Source: an uncultured Succiniclasticum sp.
GTDB lineage: Bacteria; Bacillota; Negativicutes; Acidaminococcales; Acidaminococcaceae
DNA length: 64,000 bases
Reading direction: 5' to 3'
Assembly: GCA_902801365.1 (NCBI GenBank)
Contig: CADCHY010000010.1
Span: 20,293-84,292 of the forward strand
Every line of letters begins with the position of its first letter. The first letter of the stretch is position 1. Below the pieces are notes generated by a model. It was not told the DNA's origin. It saw only the letters and a program-made list of their open reading frames with translations, and did no database searches. The position numbers and the translations under genes were made by a program. This document shows, piece after piece, positions 9,120 through 17,767 of the stretch.

Positions 9120-10316
9120 TCAGCGGTCCCGAAGTTTGTCCGTGAGTTCCGCAATCTGTCCTGCCGCTGCCCGGTGTCCGTAATGCTGCTTCCGCATATT
9201 CTGCCTTTGCAACCGTTCCGAAAGAGAAACCTTCTTCTCACGTTCCAGATAATCGTCCAGCTGACGGAGGTCCGTTACAGCCGCAGCGCCATACTCCTGT
9301 TGCAAAAACACCGTGTTCCCCTGCTCCTGTCCGGGCAACGGGTGATAAATCAGGATATTCGCCCCGCACTCCAGACATTCTGCAAGGGATACGCCGCCGG
9401 CTTTGGTGATGACTACGTCCGCCGCCTGCATCAACTGCGGCATTTCATCAGTAAAGCCGAGCACTGCCAGGCGGGAGGTACTTTCATCGGATTCAGTCTT
9501 CGAAAACCCCTTTTGCAGCGCTTCCAGTTTTTTACACAGCCCGTCGTTATGTCCCGTAACCGCCACTACATAAATATCTTTAAACTTTTCATTTTGCAGG
9601 CTCTTCACAATCTCTTCCATTGGCAGCATGCCGCCACCGCCGCCTGCCAGCAGGCAGACAAAAGCACCGGCAGACCAGCCAAATCTGTCGCGTACTTCAC
9701 GACGTATTGTTGCAGGTTCCTGTTTTTCCGTAAACCTGCCGCGCACCGGAATGCCCCAGCCATAAAGCGCAGGCTGCGTTTCGGAACGTCCTGCAGCAGA
9801 ATCTATCTGCCCAAACAGTTTTTCATCCGCCAAAAAATAGGCGTCCACACCCGGACACACCAGCCAGCGGTGCACGGTAAAATCCGTCACTACAACCCCC
9901 AGCCACAGGCTGCTGTCGTATTTCTGCTTGTACAGGGAGAGAATACCCGTAGGCGTAGCATGTGTACTGAACACTGCATCGGGCTTCACTTCTTCGATAA
10001 ATGTTTTGCCCAGACGCAGCAAAATCCCGTTGAGTTGGTTGCGCATCCATAAGGAACCACCGCCCTGATTGCTCCAGCGGTAGGACAAAGCGTACAGCCA
10101 GGGGCAAACCGCCAGGACGGTTTCATAAAACTTCAGAAACGCTTTCCCGATGGCGGAGGGGAAAAAATCAAATACGTTCCCCTGGACAACTTCCACGTTT
10201 TCCAGACGCAGCAACGCTTCCTCCAGCGCAGAGGCAGCCATCCGGTGACCGCTGCCGATGGGGGCAGACAGGATCAGTATCTTCAGTTTTTTGTTTTTCG
10301 CCAGCGGAAGATTCAT
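9120..10316 (-). CDS. MGDG-synthase-type diacylglycerol glycosyltransferase
   Basis: A 398-residue GT28-like glycosyltransferase. The N-terminal acceptor domain begins with KILILSAPIGSGHRMAASAL, the hallmark of plant MGDG synthase and bacterial processive diacylglycerol glucosyltransferases. The C-terminal donor-binding domain has LLAGGGGGMLPMEEIVKSL, VVITKAGGVSLAECL and HPLPGQEQGNTVFLQ. The likely reaction is transfer of sugar from a UDP-sugar to diacylglycerol at the inner face of the membrane; the sugar is not predictable. The ATG at 10316 has an A-rich leader and no clear ribosome site. It is transcribed divergently from hydF. Confidence 0.8.
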   Translation of the reverse strand: MNLPLAKNKKLKILILSAPIGSGHRMAASALEEALLRLENVEVVQGNVFDFFPSAIGKAFLKFYETVLAVCPWLYALSYRWSNQGGGSLWMRNQLNGILLRLGKTFIEEVKPDAVFSTHATPTGILSLYKQKYDSSLWLGVVVTDFTVHRWLVCPGVDAYFLADEKLFGQIDSAAGRSETQPALYGWGIPVRGRFTEKQEPATIRREVRDRFGWSAGAFVCLLAGGGGGMLPMEEIVKSLQNEKFKDIYVVAVTGHNDGLCKKLEALQKGFSKTESDESTSRLAVLGFTDEMPQLMQAADVVITKAGGVSLAECLECGANILIYHPLPGQEQGNTVFLQQEYGAAAVTDLRQLDDYLEREKKVSLSERLQRQNMRKQHYGHRAAAGQIAELTDKLRDR

Positions 10317-10337
10317 TTGTTGTTTTTTTTACCCATG

Positions 10338-10366
10338 TTATAATAATGTTAACAAGCCCGTGTCAC
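10338..10366 (-). promoter_or_regulatory. Weak candidate promoter for the glycosyltransferase gene
   Basis: Minus strand GTGACA (10361-10366), a 17-base spacer and TTATAA (10338-10343). The predicted transcript would begin about 15 bases before the start codon, giving a short A-rich leader. Confidence 0.4.
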
Positions 10367-10496
10367 TAAATCAGGCTTTTAATGTAGTAAACACGCTATA
10401 CTATACATCACCTTTGTAAAATATGCAAGAACAGGATAGCTAAATTTGTAATTATTATTTGCGCTGCCCTCTGACGGCAGCAGAACGGAGCACTAC

Positions 10497-11741
10497 ATGA
10501 GCAGCTTAAACGCAACCCCGGCAGGAGAACGGGTCCATATCGGTTTATTCGGAAAGCGCAATGCAGGAAAGTCCAGTCTGATCAATGCCCTGACAGGGCA
10601 GAAGCTGGCCGTTGTGGCAGACATACCCGGCACCACCACAGACCCGGTACTGAAGGCCATGGAGCTTTTGCCTTTAGGCCCGGTGCTGATGATGGATACC
10701 GCCGGCATCGACGACACCGGAGAACTGGGACAGCTTCGCGTACAGAAATCCCTGCAGGTGTTAAACAAAACTGACATCGCCATCCTTGTCATAGACAGCG
10801 TCGCCGACATTACAGAAGAAGATTTGAAACTGTTGCAGCGCATTCAGGACAAAGAGCTGTCCTGCGTGGTTGTGTTTACGAAAGCAGATGTGGCAGAGAA
10901 AAACGCTATGCAGGACAACACTGTACCGGAAACAAAACACAATGCGATCCCCTCTTCCATTCCGCAAATTTCCGTCAGTTCCACTACGGGGAAACACATC
11001 AAAGAACTGAAAGATCTGTTAGCCCATCTGGTACCACAAAAAAAAGCGCCCTTCCCTATCTGCGCCGATTTACTCCAACCGGAAGACCAGGTATTGCTGG
11101 TAACGCCCATTGACAGCGCCGCGCCCAAAGGACGTCTCATTCTGCCCCAGCAGCAAACCATCCGCGACATCATCGACAGAGATGCCGTGGCTATCATCAC
11201 AAAGGAAAACAACGTGGGCAGCGCACTAAAAAATATGAAAAAGCCGCCGGTAATGGTCATCACCGACAGCCAGGCATTTGGGAAAGTCAATCAGGCTGTG
11301 CCGCAGGAAATCAAACTCACCTCTTTTTCGATTTTAATGGCCCGTCACAAAGGCAATCTGGAACAGGCCGTGCTGGGCGTTGCTGCCCTGAAACAGCTGC
11401 AGGACGGCGACCGCATTCTGATTTCCGAAGGCTGCACCCATCACCGCCAGTGCGGTGACATCGGCACAGAAAAACTGCCGAAATGGATCCGGGACTTTAC
11501 CGGCAGGCAGTTTAACTTTTCCTGGACCAGCGGCACGGAATTCCCGGCCGACCTGTCTCCCTACCGGCTGATCATCCACTGCGGCGGCTGCATGCTGAAC
11601 GAACGGGAAATGCAGTACCGGTACCGCTGTGCCGCCGACCAGAATGTGCCTATGACCAACTATGGACTTTGCATCGCCTATGTCCACGGGATACTGAAAC
11701 GTTCGTTAAGCGTGTTCCCGGATCTGGCGGAAAAAGTATAA
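10497..11741 (+). CDS. hydF: FeFe-hydrogenase maturation GTPase HydF
   Basis: A 414-residue HydF. The N-terminal GTPase domain has the P-loop GKRNAGKSSLINAL, switch PGTTTDPV, DTAGIDD and the FTKAD base motif. A dimerisation domain follows, then the C-terminal cluster domain with EGCTHHRQCGDIG and IHCGGCMLNERE, which supply the cysteine ligands of the 4Fe-4S cluster. HydF is the scaffold on which the di-iron subcluster built by HydE and HydG is held and passed to the hydrogenase. Neither HydE, HydG nor the hydrogenase is in the window. The start ATG has GGAG 8 bases upstream, and a strong terminator follows, so the gene appears monocistronic. Confidence 0.95.
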   Translation: MSSLNATPAGERVHIGLFGKRNAGKSSLINALTGQKLAVVADIPGTTTDPVLKAMELLPLGPVLMMDTAGIDDTGELGQLRVQKSLQVLNKTDIAILVIDSVADITEEDLKLLQRIQDKELSCVVVFTKADVAEKNAMQDNTVPETKHNAIPSSIPQISVSSTTGKHIKELKDLLAHLVPQKKAPFPICADLLQPEDQVLLVTPIDSAAPKGRLILPQQQTIRDIIDRDAVAIITKENNVGSALKNMKKPPVMVITDSQAFGKVNQAVPQEIKLTSFSILMARHKGNLEQAVLGVAALKQLQDGDRILISEGCTHHRQCGDIGTEKLPKWIRDFTGRQFNFSWTSGTEFPADLSPYRLIIHCGGCMLNEREMQYRYRCAADQNVPMTNYGLCIAYVHGILKRSLSVFPDLAEKV

Positions 11742-11755
11742 TCAAAAATCTCTCT

Positions 11756-11783
11756 CCGGTCACTTCAGTGACCGGATTTTTTT
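11756..11783 (+). terminator. Rho-independent terminator of hydF
   Basis: CCGGTCAC, loop TTCA, GTGACCGG, then ATTTTTTT. It begins 15 bases after the hydF stop codon. Confidence 0.9.
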
Positions 11784-11945
11784 CGCAACTCCAGTGATGG
11801 CGCGGTTTTTCAGCCTGCTTTCTGTTAATATATATAGACAGTCTTATTTATCTGTCTCCAGATAGTATATCTTTCGTTCTTTTTATTGCTTTGTTCGGGA
11901 AAGCTGCCACTGAGCCGACGCGTTAAAACCGGTTTTTTTACTTAA

Positions 11946-11978
11946 AAAAGAGGAATGGGAATAACCCGTTCCTCTTTT
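11946..11978. terminator. Bidirectional terminator between hydF and the TVP38 gene
   Basis: AAAAGAGGAATGGG (11946-11959), loop AATAA, CCCGTTCCTCTTTT (11965-11978): 14 pairs including one G-T. On the minus strand it ends in a U-run and lies 28 bases past the TVP38 stop, so it mainly ends the recG-TVP38 transcript. The 160 bases between it and the hydF terminator hold nothing I recognise. Confidence 0.85.
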
Positions 11979-12005
11979 CTGTATCAGCATGTGCCGGTCC
12001 GTTCC

Positions 12006-12707
12006 TTAATTTTTAAACAGCTTCTTCTTTCCGATATAAAACACCACCGCCACCACAATTACAAGGACCGTCAGGCGGGCCATGCTTTCGCGGAAATGGA
12101 CCAAGTCGTGACCAATTACTACCTCCAGCGCCGTGGAAGGAAATTTGCCAATCAGGTTGGCTATGATATAGTCCCTGGTACTCATACGGCTCAGGGCGCC
12201 GATAGCGGTAAGGATGCCGGAAGGAAAATATGGCAGCGCCCGGGCAAAAGTCATCCAGATAATGCCGTTCTTTTCGCTGGCCTTGTCGATGTCCTGCAGG
12301 CGGTCGGCTTTCCGGATCAGTTTTTCCGCCGTGTTGCGGAAGAAGAAACGCATCAGAAGAAAACTCAGCACCACGCCGGTGGTCTCCGCCAGCCAGGACA
12401 CGGCGATACCCAGGGGCAGGCCGAAAATCAGGCCGTTGGCGGTTGACAAAAAGATGGACGGAAAGATACTGCCCGCGTTAATCAGCACGTCAATAAAAAA
12501 GCTGATGAAGACAGCCCAGGGGCCAAAGGAACGCAGGTATTCCGCCAGCGCTTTCACGTTGCCGCTGACCGCCAGCCTGCCCGCCTTGTGCACTACGTCG
12601 CCGGCAAACAGGTGCATACACAGCAACAGTAACAGCAACAACACAAGGGCCACAACTTTGGTCATCCCGTCCGGGTCCTGATACCATTTCTTTTTATCTT
12701 CTGACAT
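12006..12707 (-). CDS. TVP38/TMEM64-family inner-membrane protein
   Basis: A 233-residue protein with a hydrophilic N-terminus (MSEDKKKWYQDPDG) and about five membrane segments. The family core is visible as FISFFIDVLINAGSIFPSIFLS, NGLIFGLPLGIAVSWLAE, and the conserved FARALPYFPSGILTAIGALS followed by ANLIGKFPSTALEVVIGHD. Proteins of this DedA-related family are thought to act as lipid scramblases or transporters; the substrate is not known here. It lies 26 bases downstream of recG on the same strand, so the two are probably co-transcribed and end at the bidirectional terminator. Confidence 0.85.
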   Translation of the reverse strand: MSEDKKKWYQDPDGMTKVVALVLLLLLLLCMHLFAGDVVHKAGRLAVSGNVKALAEYLRSFGPWAVFISFFIDVLINAGSIFPSIFLSTANGLIFGLPLGIAVSWLAETTGVVLSFLLMRFFFRNTAEKLIRKADRLQDIDKASEKNGIIWMTFARALPYFPSGILTAIGALSRMSTRDYIIANLIGKFPSTALEVVIGHDLVHFRESMARLTVLVIVVAVVFYIGKKKLFKN

Positions 12708-12733
12708 GTAAAGTCTTCTTTCTGATCCTTATT

Positions 12734-14809
12734 TTATGAGTTAAAAATCCCTGCAAAACGGCTGTCGAACAAATTGGCCGCGCCTTCCAGCATTTCTTTG
12801 CGCAGTTCCGGTTGTGCCAGGACCCGGGTTGCGTCTTTACGGGCCGCCAGCAGCACGTCCGTATCTCTCAGTATATCAGCCAGGCGCAGATCCGGCAAGC
12901 CGTGCTGACGCAGGCCGAACAGCTGTCCCGCGCCCCGCAGTTCCAGGTCCCGCTGGGCCAGTTCAAAGCCGTCGTTGGAATTATGCAGCACTGTTAAGCG
13001 GGCCAGATTGTCCTGCTCCTGATTATCCGTCAGCAGCACGCAATAGGACTGTTTATCGCCCCGGCCAACCCGTCCCCGCAGCTGATGCAGCTGGGCCAGG
13101 CCGAACCGGTCTGCGTTCTCCACAATCATCAGGGTGGCGTTTGGCACATTGACGCCTACTTCAATAACAGTCGTAGTCACAAGACATTTCAGTTTCCCTG
13201 CTGCAAAGGCTTCCATGATCTCGTCTTTCTCCGCCGGCTTCAGTTTGCCGTGGAGCAGACCGCAGGGAATGTTCTTCAGCCAGGTCTTTTTCAGTTCGGC
13301 ATACACATCGTTCACGCTGCGGATGCCTTCCATGGCTTCCGATTCCTCAATGGAAGCGCACACCACATATACCTGCCGGCCGGCTTCAATCTGCCGCACC
13401 ATGCCGGCATAGACTTTCTGCCGCATGTCGCCGGTGTAACACAACGTTTCCACTGCTTTCCGGCCCGGGGGCATGCCCTGCATCACGGAAGTTTCCACAT
13501 CGCCGTATACCGTCAGCGCCAGTGTACGGGGAATTGGCGTAGCCGTCATGATCAGCACGTCCGGCGCGTAGTCCGATTTATTCACCAGCGCCGCCCGCTG
13601 GTTCACACCGAAGCGGTGCTGCTCGTCTGTCACCACTAACGCCAGATGGGCGAAGACCACGTCTTCCTGCAGCAAGGCATGGGTACCCACCAACACGTTC
13701 AGCGTGCCTTCCGCCAGTTCCTGCAAGATTTCTCGGCGCTCCGCCGCTTTGGTGTTGCTGGTCAATATTTTTATCGTGATACCGGTATCTTTAAAAAATT
13801 CTGTCAGCGTTTCCAGATGCTGCTGGGCCAGAATTCCCGTAGGCGCCATGATGCAGCCCTGGAACCCGTTTTCCGCGGCTTTTGCCAGAGCAAGGGCCGC
13901 GATGACAGTCTTGCCGCTGCCCACGTCGCCCTGCAACAGACGGTGCATCGGCTTCACATCTTCCATGTCGCCGGAAATATCCGCCCAAGCTTTTTGTTGT
14001 GCCCCGGTCAGAGTAAAAGGAAGATTCTGCAAAACCTTTTGCACCGTTTTCCCGTCCCGGGCCAGTTTAATACCCGGGCGTCCGTCGTGATTATGCTCCC
14101 GGTTCAGCATCAGCCCGCACTGGAGCAAAAACAGTTCTTCATACACCAGGCGCCTCTTTGCTGACCGGAACCGCTCTGTGCTTTCGGGGAAATGAATATT
14201 GCTGACCGCTTCGAGACGGGAGGGGAAACCATACTGTCTGCGAATGCTGTCCGGAACCGTTTCCGGCAGCCCGTATTCTTTCGCCAGCTGCAACGCCTGC
14301 CGCACTGCCCCACGTAAATTCTGCTGGGTCAGCGACTCCGTCAGATTATAAACAGGCAGAATGCCTACCGATCTGTCAAGATTATCTTCATCACAGGGCT
14401 GAAGCAACACTTCGCTCACGGCTTTGGCTGTACGCCCCGGTTTCACCCTCCCCGTAATCAGAAGGCGGCTGCCTGCTTTAAAACGGCGGGCCTGAAACCG
14501 CTGGGCCCCGAACAGGAATATTTCCGCGTACCCGGTTTCATCTTTCACGGCGATGACCGCGTAGCGACGTCCGCCGCCGGACACCCTCTCCACCGCACGC
14601 AGGGCTTCCGCTTCAAAAATCTGGCGGCTGCCATCCGTTTTCAGTTCCCGAATTGTTGCCAGATGGGAATAATCGATATAACTGTCCAGCCGGGGATAAT
14701 AATTCAGCAAGTCCCCGATCGTTACGATCTCCAGACGGGCAAAGGCTTCTGCCCGTCTGGAACCGATTCCCTTTAAGGCGGTAATCGGTTTCTGCCACCA
14801 GTTCTCCAT
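12734..14809 (-). CDS. recG: ATP-dependent DNA helicase RecG
   Basis: A 691-residue RecG that remodels stalled replication forks and Holliday junctions. The N-terminal wedge domain (OB fold) covers about residues 50-150. The helicase motor has Walker A GDVGSGKT, Walker B TDEQHRFG, TATPIPRTLA and, in the second lobe, the Arg-rich HQLRGRVGRGD. The C-terminal part has the RecG-specific RDLELRGAGQLFGLRQHG. The frame is open to 14830, but the ATG at 14809 is preceded by GGACGGGAAGG and starts the normal RecG N-terminus, so I use it. Confidence 0.95.
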   Translation of the reverse strand: MENWWQKPITALKGIGSRRAEAFARLEIVTIGDLLNYYPRLDSYIDYSHLATIRELKTDGSRQIFEAEALRAVERVSGGGRRYAVIAVKDETGYAEIFLFGAQRFQARRFKAGSRLLITGRVKPGRTAKAVSEVLLQPCDEDNLDRSVGILPVYNLTESLTQQNLRGAVRQALQLAKEYGLPETVPDSIRRQYGFPSRLEAVSNIHFPESTERFRSAKRRLVYEELFLLQCGLMLNREHNHDGRPGIKLARDGKTVQKVLQNLPFTLTGAQQKAWADISGDMEDVKPMHRLLQGDVGSGKTVIAALALAKAAENGFQGCIMAPTGILAQQHLETLTEFFKDTGITIKILTSNTKAAERREILQELAEGTLNVLVGTHALLQEDVVFAHLALVVTDEQHRFGVNQRAALVNKSDYAPDVLIMTATPIPRTLALTVYGDVETSVMQGMPPGRKAVETLCYTGDMRQKVYAGMVRQIEAGRQVYVVCASIEESEAMEGIRSVNDVYAELKKTWLKNIPCGLLHGKLKPAEKDEIMEAFAAGKLKCLVTTTVIEVGVNVPNATLMIVENADRFGLAQLHQLRGRVGRGDKQSYCVLLTDNQEQDNLARLTVLHNSNDGFELAQRDLELRGAGQLFGLRQHGLPDLRLADILRDTDVLLAARKDATRVLAQPELRKEMLEGAANLFDSRFAGIFNS

Positions 14810-14843
14810 GCCTTCCCGTCCTTTCTGCATTAAATATATATAG

Positions 14844-14849
14844 ATTATA
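14844..14849 (-). promoter_or_regulatory. Extended -10 promoter element for recG
   Basis: Minus strand TGCTATAAT, a consensus -10 with an extended TG, 35 bases before the recG start. No good -35 is seen. Confidence 0.45.
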
Positions 14850-14890
14850 GCATTATTTTCACTTTTTTCTTTGACATTTTTGAAAAATGC

Positions 14891-14919
14891 TTGCTTTTCA
14901 GTTACACATGTGGTAATAT
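14891..14919 (+). promoter_or_regulatory. Promoter for rpmB
   Basis: TTGCTT (14891-14896), a 17-base spacer ending in TGG, TAATAT (14914-14919). It lies 59 bases upstream of rpmB and back to back with the recG promoter. Confidence 0.6.
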
Positions 14920-14978
14920 ACTCATGTTAATTTAATGAGTAGCTATATGCTTGATTCTGTGAAGGAGGTCGAACCACG

Positions 14979-15167
14979 ATGGCACATATTTGTGAAGTAT
15001 GCGGCAAGGGCATCATGTCCGGCAACAACGTAAGCCATTCCAACCGTCACACCAAAGCTGCCTGGAAGCCCAATGTACAGACTGTACGGGCTGTCGTAGA
15101 CGGCGAAGTGAAACGCGTGAATGTCTGCACCCGTTGCCTGCGTTCCGGCAAAGTTACCCGCGCATAA
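14979..15167 (+). CDS. rpmB: Large-subunit ribosomal protein bL28
   Basis: A 62-residue protein, full length for bL28. It begins MAHICEVCGKGIMSGNNVSHS and has the CxxC pairs CEVC and CTRC of the zinc-binding (C+) form. A near-perfect ribosome site (AAGGAGGTCG) precedes the ATG, and a terminator with a UUCG loop follows directly, so it is a strong single-gene unit. bL28 is part of the 50S subunit. Confidence 0.97.
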   Translation: MAHICEVCGKGIMSGNNVSHSNRHTKAAWKPNVQTVRAVVDGEVKRVNVCTRCLRSGKVTRA

Positions 15168-15183
15168 TCAGAAATGATACAAT

Positions 15184-15215
15184 AAGCTGTTCTCTTCGGA
15201 GAGCAGCTTTTTTGT
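15184..15215 (+). terminator. Terminator of rpmB
   Basis: AAGCTGTTCTC, loop TTCG closed by C-G, GAGAGCAGCTT, then a T-run. One G-T pair in an 11-bp stem. Confidence 0.9.
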
Positions 15216-15350
15216 TTTCCCCTTTTTGTTTTGTGCATTTTGCCTTTCACTTTTTGTTTTGAAGTTTTTGCGTTTTCCCAGAGGCAAAAAAAACTTAACA
15301 AATACAAAAAACGGTTGTGTAATGAAATGCTTTAAAGACATAATAAACAA

Positions 15351-15524
15351 CTGCAGCCGGTAAGGCGTAAGCAAAACATCGCGAACGTTTGCGATATTTC
15401 ATGAGGCGAAATTTGCCGTGGTGGCGAGACTGTCTGAGGGCGTAGCCCGAGTTTCGAAGCCACAGGCAAATAAGCCCATGAAATAGCAAACGCGAACGGT
15501 TTTGCAACGCCTTACCGGCTGCAG
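15351..15524. repeat. 174-base near-palindromic fold-back element (possible MITE-like repeat or structured RNA)
   Basis: The outer 18 bases at 15351-15368 (CTGCAGCCGGTAAGGCGT) are exactly complementary to 15507-15524. Inside, GCAAAAC (15371) pairs with GTTTTGC (15499-15505). Then the segments around CGTTTGCGATATTTCATG and CATGAAATAGCAAACG pair with a two-base bulge, GGC...ATTTGCC pairs with GGCAAAT...GCC, and GTGGC pairs with GCCAC. The apex holds GAGAC...GTTTC enclosing GGGC-GTA-GCCC. It sits in the only long gene-free stretch (15216-15544), between rpmB and the zinc-ribbon gene. I saw no second copy by eye in the window. There is no U-tract, so it is not a simple terminator. Confidence 0.7.
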
Positions 15525-15544
15525 TATTAATAGCATTTTTAAAG

Positions 15545-16018
15545 TTAGTCGTCACTCCGGAAAATAGAATCAAAAATACTCTTCTTCTCATCCGAATTGT
15601 CAATCACGTCTTCATTGAAGTTGAGACGCGTGCCGCATTCCGGACAGAACTTTGTATTGGCCCTTACCTTATGTCCGCAGCTGGTGCAACGGATGAATGC
15701 CTTCATCTCGATGAGGCGCTGCTCATACAGTTTGTAAAACGCGTCCACATCACTGTAATCCGGCTTCCACGTGTACACTTCGATATATTTTTTATGCTGG
15801 TCAAAGAACAGCTGTACTGCGCCGTCCCCCATGTCCTGCAGGGTAACGTCAAAGAACTTTTTCCGTTTATGTCCGTGAACAACGTGATGTTCATCATCCC
15901 GTTCATCCACATCAATGCCGATATCGTTCAGGCAGTCAAAAATCAGATCCCAGGCGTCCTGGAACGCAACTTCATAAATACGGATATCCTGGACTCCGCC
16001 AGCTCCCGGTATACGCAT
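15545..16018 (-). CDS. Zinc-ribbon protein of unknown function
   Basis: A 157-residue protein. Residues 1-105 form a mixed acidic domain without a family I recognise (VAFQDAWDLIFDCLNDIGID ... KKYIEVYTWKPDYSDV). Residues about 109-135 hold a double CxxC zinc ribbon (CTSCGHKVRANTKFCPECGT), the pattern of zf-ribbon regulatory or scaffold proteins. The tail is acidic. It starts 16 bases after the rny terminator with AAGGTGAG as ribosome site, leaving no room for a promoter between them, so expression may depend on read-through or on a promoter inside rny. The function is unknown. Confidence 0.75.
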   Translation of the reverse strand: MRIPGAGGVQDIRIYEVAFQDAWDLIFDCLNDIGIDVDERDDEHHVVHGHKRKKFFDVTLQDMGDGAVQLFFDQHKKYIEVYTWKPDYSDVDAFYKLYEQRLIEMKAFIRCTSCGHKVRANTKFCPECGTRLNFNEDVIDNSDEKKSIFDSIFRSDD

Positions 16019-16034
16019 ATATTCTCACCTTCTT

Positions 16035-16068
16035 AAAAAATGGCTGCGAGCCTTACGGTACGCAGCCA
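16035..16068 (-). terminator. Terminator of rny
   Basis: On the minus strand TGGCTGCG (16061-16068), a 12-base loop, CGCAGCCA (16041-16048), then TTTTTT. It starts 5 bases after the rny stop. Confidence 0.85.
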
Positions 16069-16073
16069 TATAT

Positions 16074-17597
16074 TTACTTCGCGTAGTCAACAGCCCGGGT
16101 CTCACGAATGATGACCACTTTGATCTGTCCGGGATATTCCATTTCTTCCTCAATCTTTTTGGAAATATCGCGGGCCAGCAAAACGGCTTTCGTGTCGTCA
16201 ATGACTTCGGGTTTAACCATGATGCGGATCTCGCGGCCAGCCTGAACAGCGTAGCACTTCTCCACACCGTCAAAGGATTCGGAAATCTCTTCCAATCGTG
16301 TCAATCGTTTCAGGTAACTTTCCAGGGTTTCTCTGCGGGCGCCCGGACGGGCAGCAGATACAGCATCAGCAGCGGCAATCAGTACAGATTCCACGCAATT
16401 GGGTTCAATGTCCCCGTGATGGGATCCGATCGCATTGATCACAAATCCGGATTCACGGAACTTCTTGGCAACTTCCACACCCAGTTCCACGTGGGAACCT
16501 TCCATTTCATGGTCAATCGCCTTGCCAATATCATGCAGGAGGCCTGCACGTTTTGCCAATGTAACATCCACGCCTAATTCTGAGGCCATGATGCCGGCCA
16601 GCTGCGCTACTTCTATAGAGTGGTTCAGCACATTCTGTCCGTAGCTGGTACGGTATTTCAGACGTCCCAGCAACTTGATAAGTTCAGGTCTCAGGCCGTT
16701 GACTCCAACGGTAAAGGTTGCCTGTTCACCGGCTTCCCTGATATTCTGCTCAACCTCTTTCTGGGCTTTTTCAACCATTTCTTCGATACGGGCCGGATGA
16801 ATCCGTCCATCATTGATGAGCTTTTCAAGGGCGATGCGGGCAACTTCCCGGCGTACGGGGTCAAAACCGGAAATAATAACTGCTTCCGGGGTATCATCGA
16901 TAATCAGATCAATGCCTGTCAGGGTTTCCAGTGTGCGGATATTTCTGCCTTCCCGGCCGATGATCCGGCCTTTCATTTCATCATTGGGCAGACCGACTAC
17001 GGAAACCGTAGTCTCTGCCACCTGATCGGCAGCACAGCGCTGGATGGCCAGCGCGATGATGTCCCGGGCCTTTTTATCAGCCTCTTCTTTCGCGCGCTGT
17101 TCCATTTCCTTGATCATAACGGCAGTGTCATGCTGTACATCGTCGCGGACTGCAGCCAGCAGTTCCTGCTTTGCGTCTTCGCTGCTTAAACCGGATAACC
17201 GTTCCAGTTCCTGCAACTGTCTCTGGTAAAGGGCGTCGACCTTTTCCTGTGCAGCATTCAGTTTGGATTCTTTTACTGTAAGATTTTCTTCTTTCTTTTC
17301 GAAAGCGTCAATCTTGCGGTCCAGATTTTCCTCTTTCTGTACCAGACGGCGTTCCTGTCTCTGCAGATCGTTGCGCCGTTCTTTATTCTCACGTTCCATA
17401 TCGGAACGTAAACGATGAATCTCATCCTTAGCTTCCATTAAGGATTCTTTTTTCTTTGCTTCAATTGTTTCTTCGGCTTCTTTGATCATGCGGCTGGCTT
17501 TTTCTTCCGCTGTGGCCAGCTTTCCTTCCGCCACATTCTTGCGTAACACATAACCTGCGCCGCCGCCAACGGCCAAAGCCACAACTGCAGCAATCAC
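16074..17597 (-). CDS. rny: Ribonuclease Y (membrane-anchored endoribonuclease)
   Basis: RNase Y starts bulk mRNA decay in Firmicutes. In order: an N-terminal membrane helix ([16 protein letters not shown]), a long Glu/Lys/Arg coiled coil (about residues 25-200), a KH domain ([20 protein letters not shown]) and an HD domain ([21 protein letters not shown]). The coordinates given use the GTG at 17597 (507 residues), but it has no ribosome site at proper distance. GGAGG at 17619-17623 is 9 bases from an in-frame ATT at 17609, which would add MIET. No ATG or TTG lies between, so the true start may be AUU. It is expressed from its own promoter downstream of recX. Confidence 0.93.
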   Translation of the reverse strand: MIAAVVALAVGGGAGYVLRKNVAEGKLATAEEKASRMIKEAEETIEAKKKESLMEAKDEIHRLRSDMERENKERRNDLQRQERRLVQKEENLDRKIDAFEKKEENLTVKESKLNAAQEKVDALYQRQLQELERLSGLSSEDAKQELLAAVRDDVQHDTAVMIKEMEQRAKEEADKKARDIIALAIQRCAADQVAETTVSVVGLPNDEMKGRIIGREGRNIRTLETLTGIDLIIDDTPEAVIISGFDPVRREVARIALEKLINDGRIHPARIEEMVEKAQKEVEQNIREAGEQATFTVGVNGLRPELIKLLGRLKYRTSYGQNVLNHSIEVAQLAGIMASELGVDVTLAKRAGLLHDIGKAIDHEMEGSHVELGVEVAKKFRESGFVINAIGSHHGDIEPNCVESVLIAAADAVSAARPGARRETLESYLKRLTRLEEISESFDGVEKCYAVQAGREIRIMVKPEVIDDTKAVLLARDISKKIEEEMEYPGQIKVVIIRETRAVDYAK

Positions 17598-17738
17598 TGT
17601 TTCGATAATTTTCTTTCACCTCCTTCGTTTACGACATAAAAATAAGGCAACCGATACGGTGGTTCGCCTCGTGAAATACGAAAAATCTTTAATTTTTGGA
17701 AATACTGATTAATTTTACTTACACGACTGGCAACTATA

Positions 17739-17767
17739 ATTGTAATGAAAAATCCCCAAAAAGTCAA
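17739..17767 (-). promoter_or_regulatory. Promoter of rny
   Basis: Minus strand TTGACT (17762-17767), a 17-base spacer and TACAAT (17739-17744). The -35 box and spacer overlap the 3' arm of the recX terminator. Confidence 0.75.

Noticed and set aside
10313..10336. Seven-codon upstream frame (MGKKNNK) overlapping the glycosyltransferase start as ATGA
   Set aside because: No ribosome site, and the predicted transcript start lies at or after its ATG, so it is likely not transcribed whole.
15295..15603. 102-codon minus-strand frame over the palindromic element
   Set aside because: It runs through the self-complementary sequence and into the zinc-ribbon gene in another frame; no ribosome site or motif.
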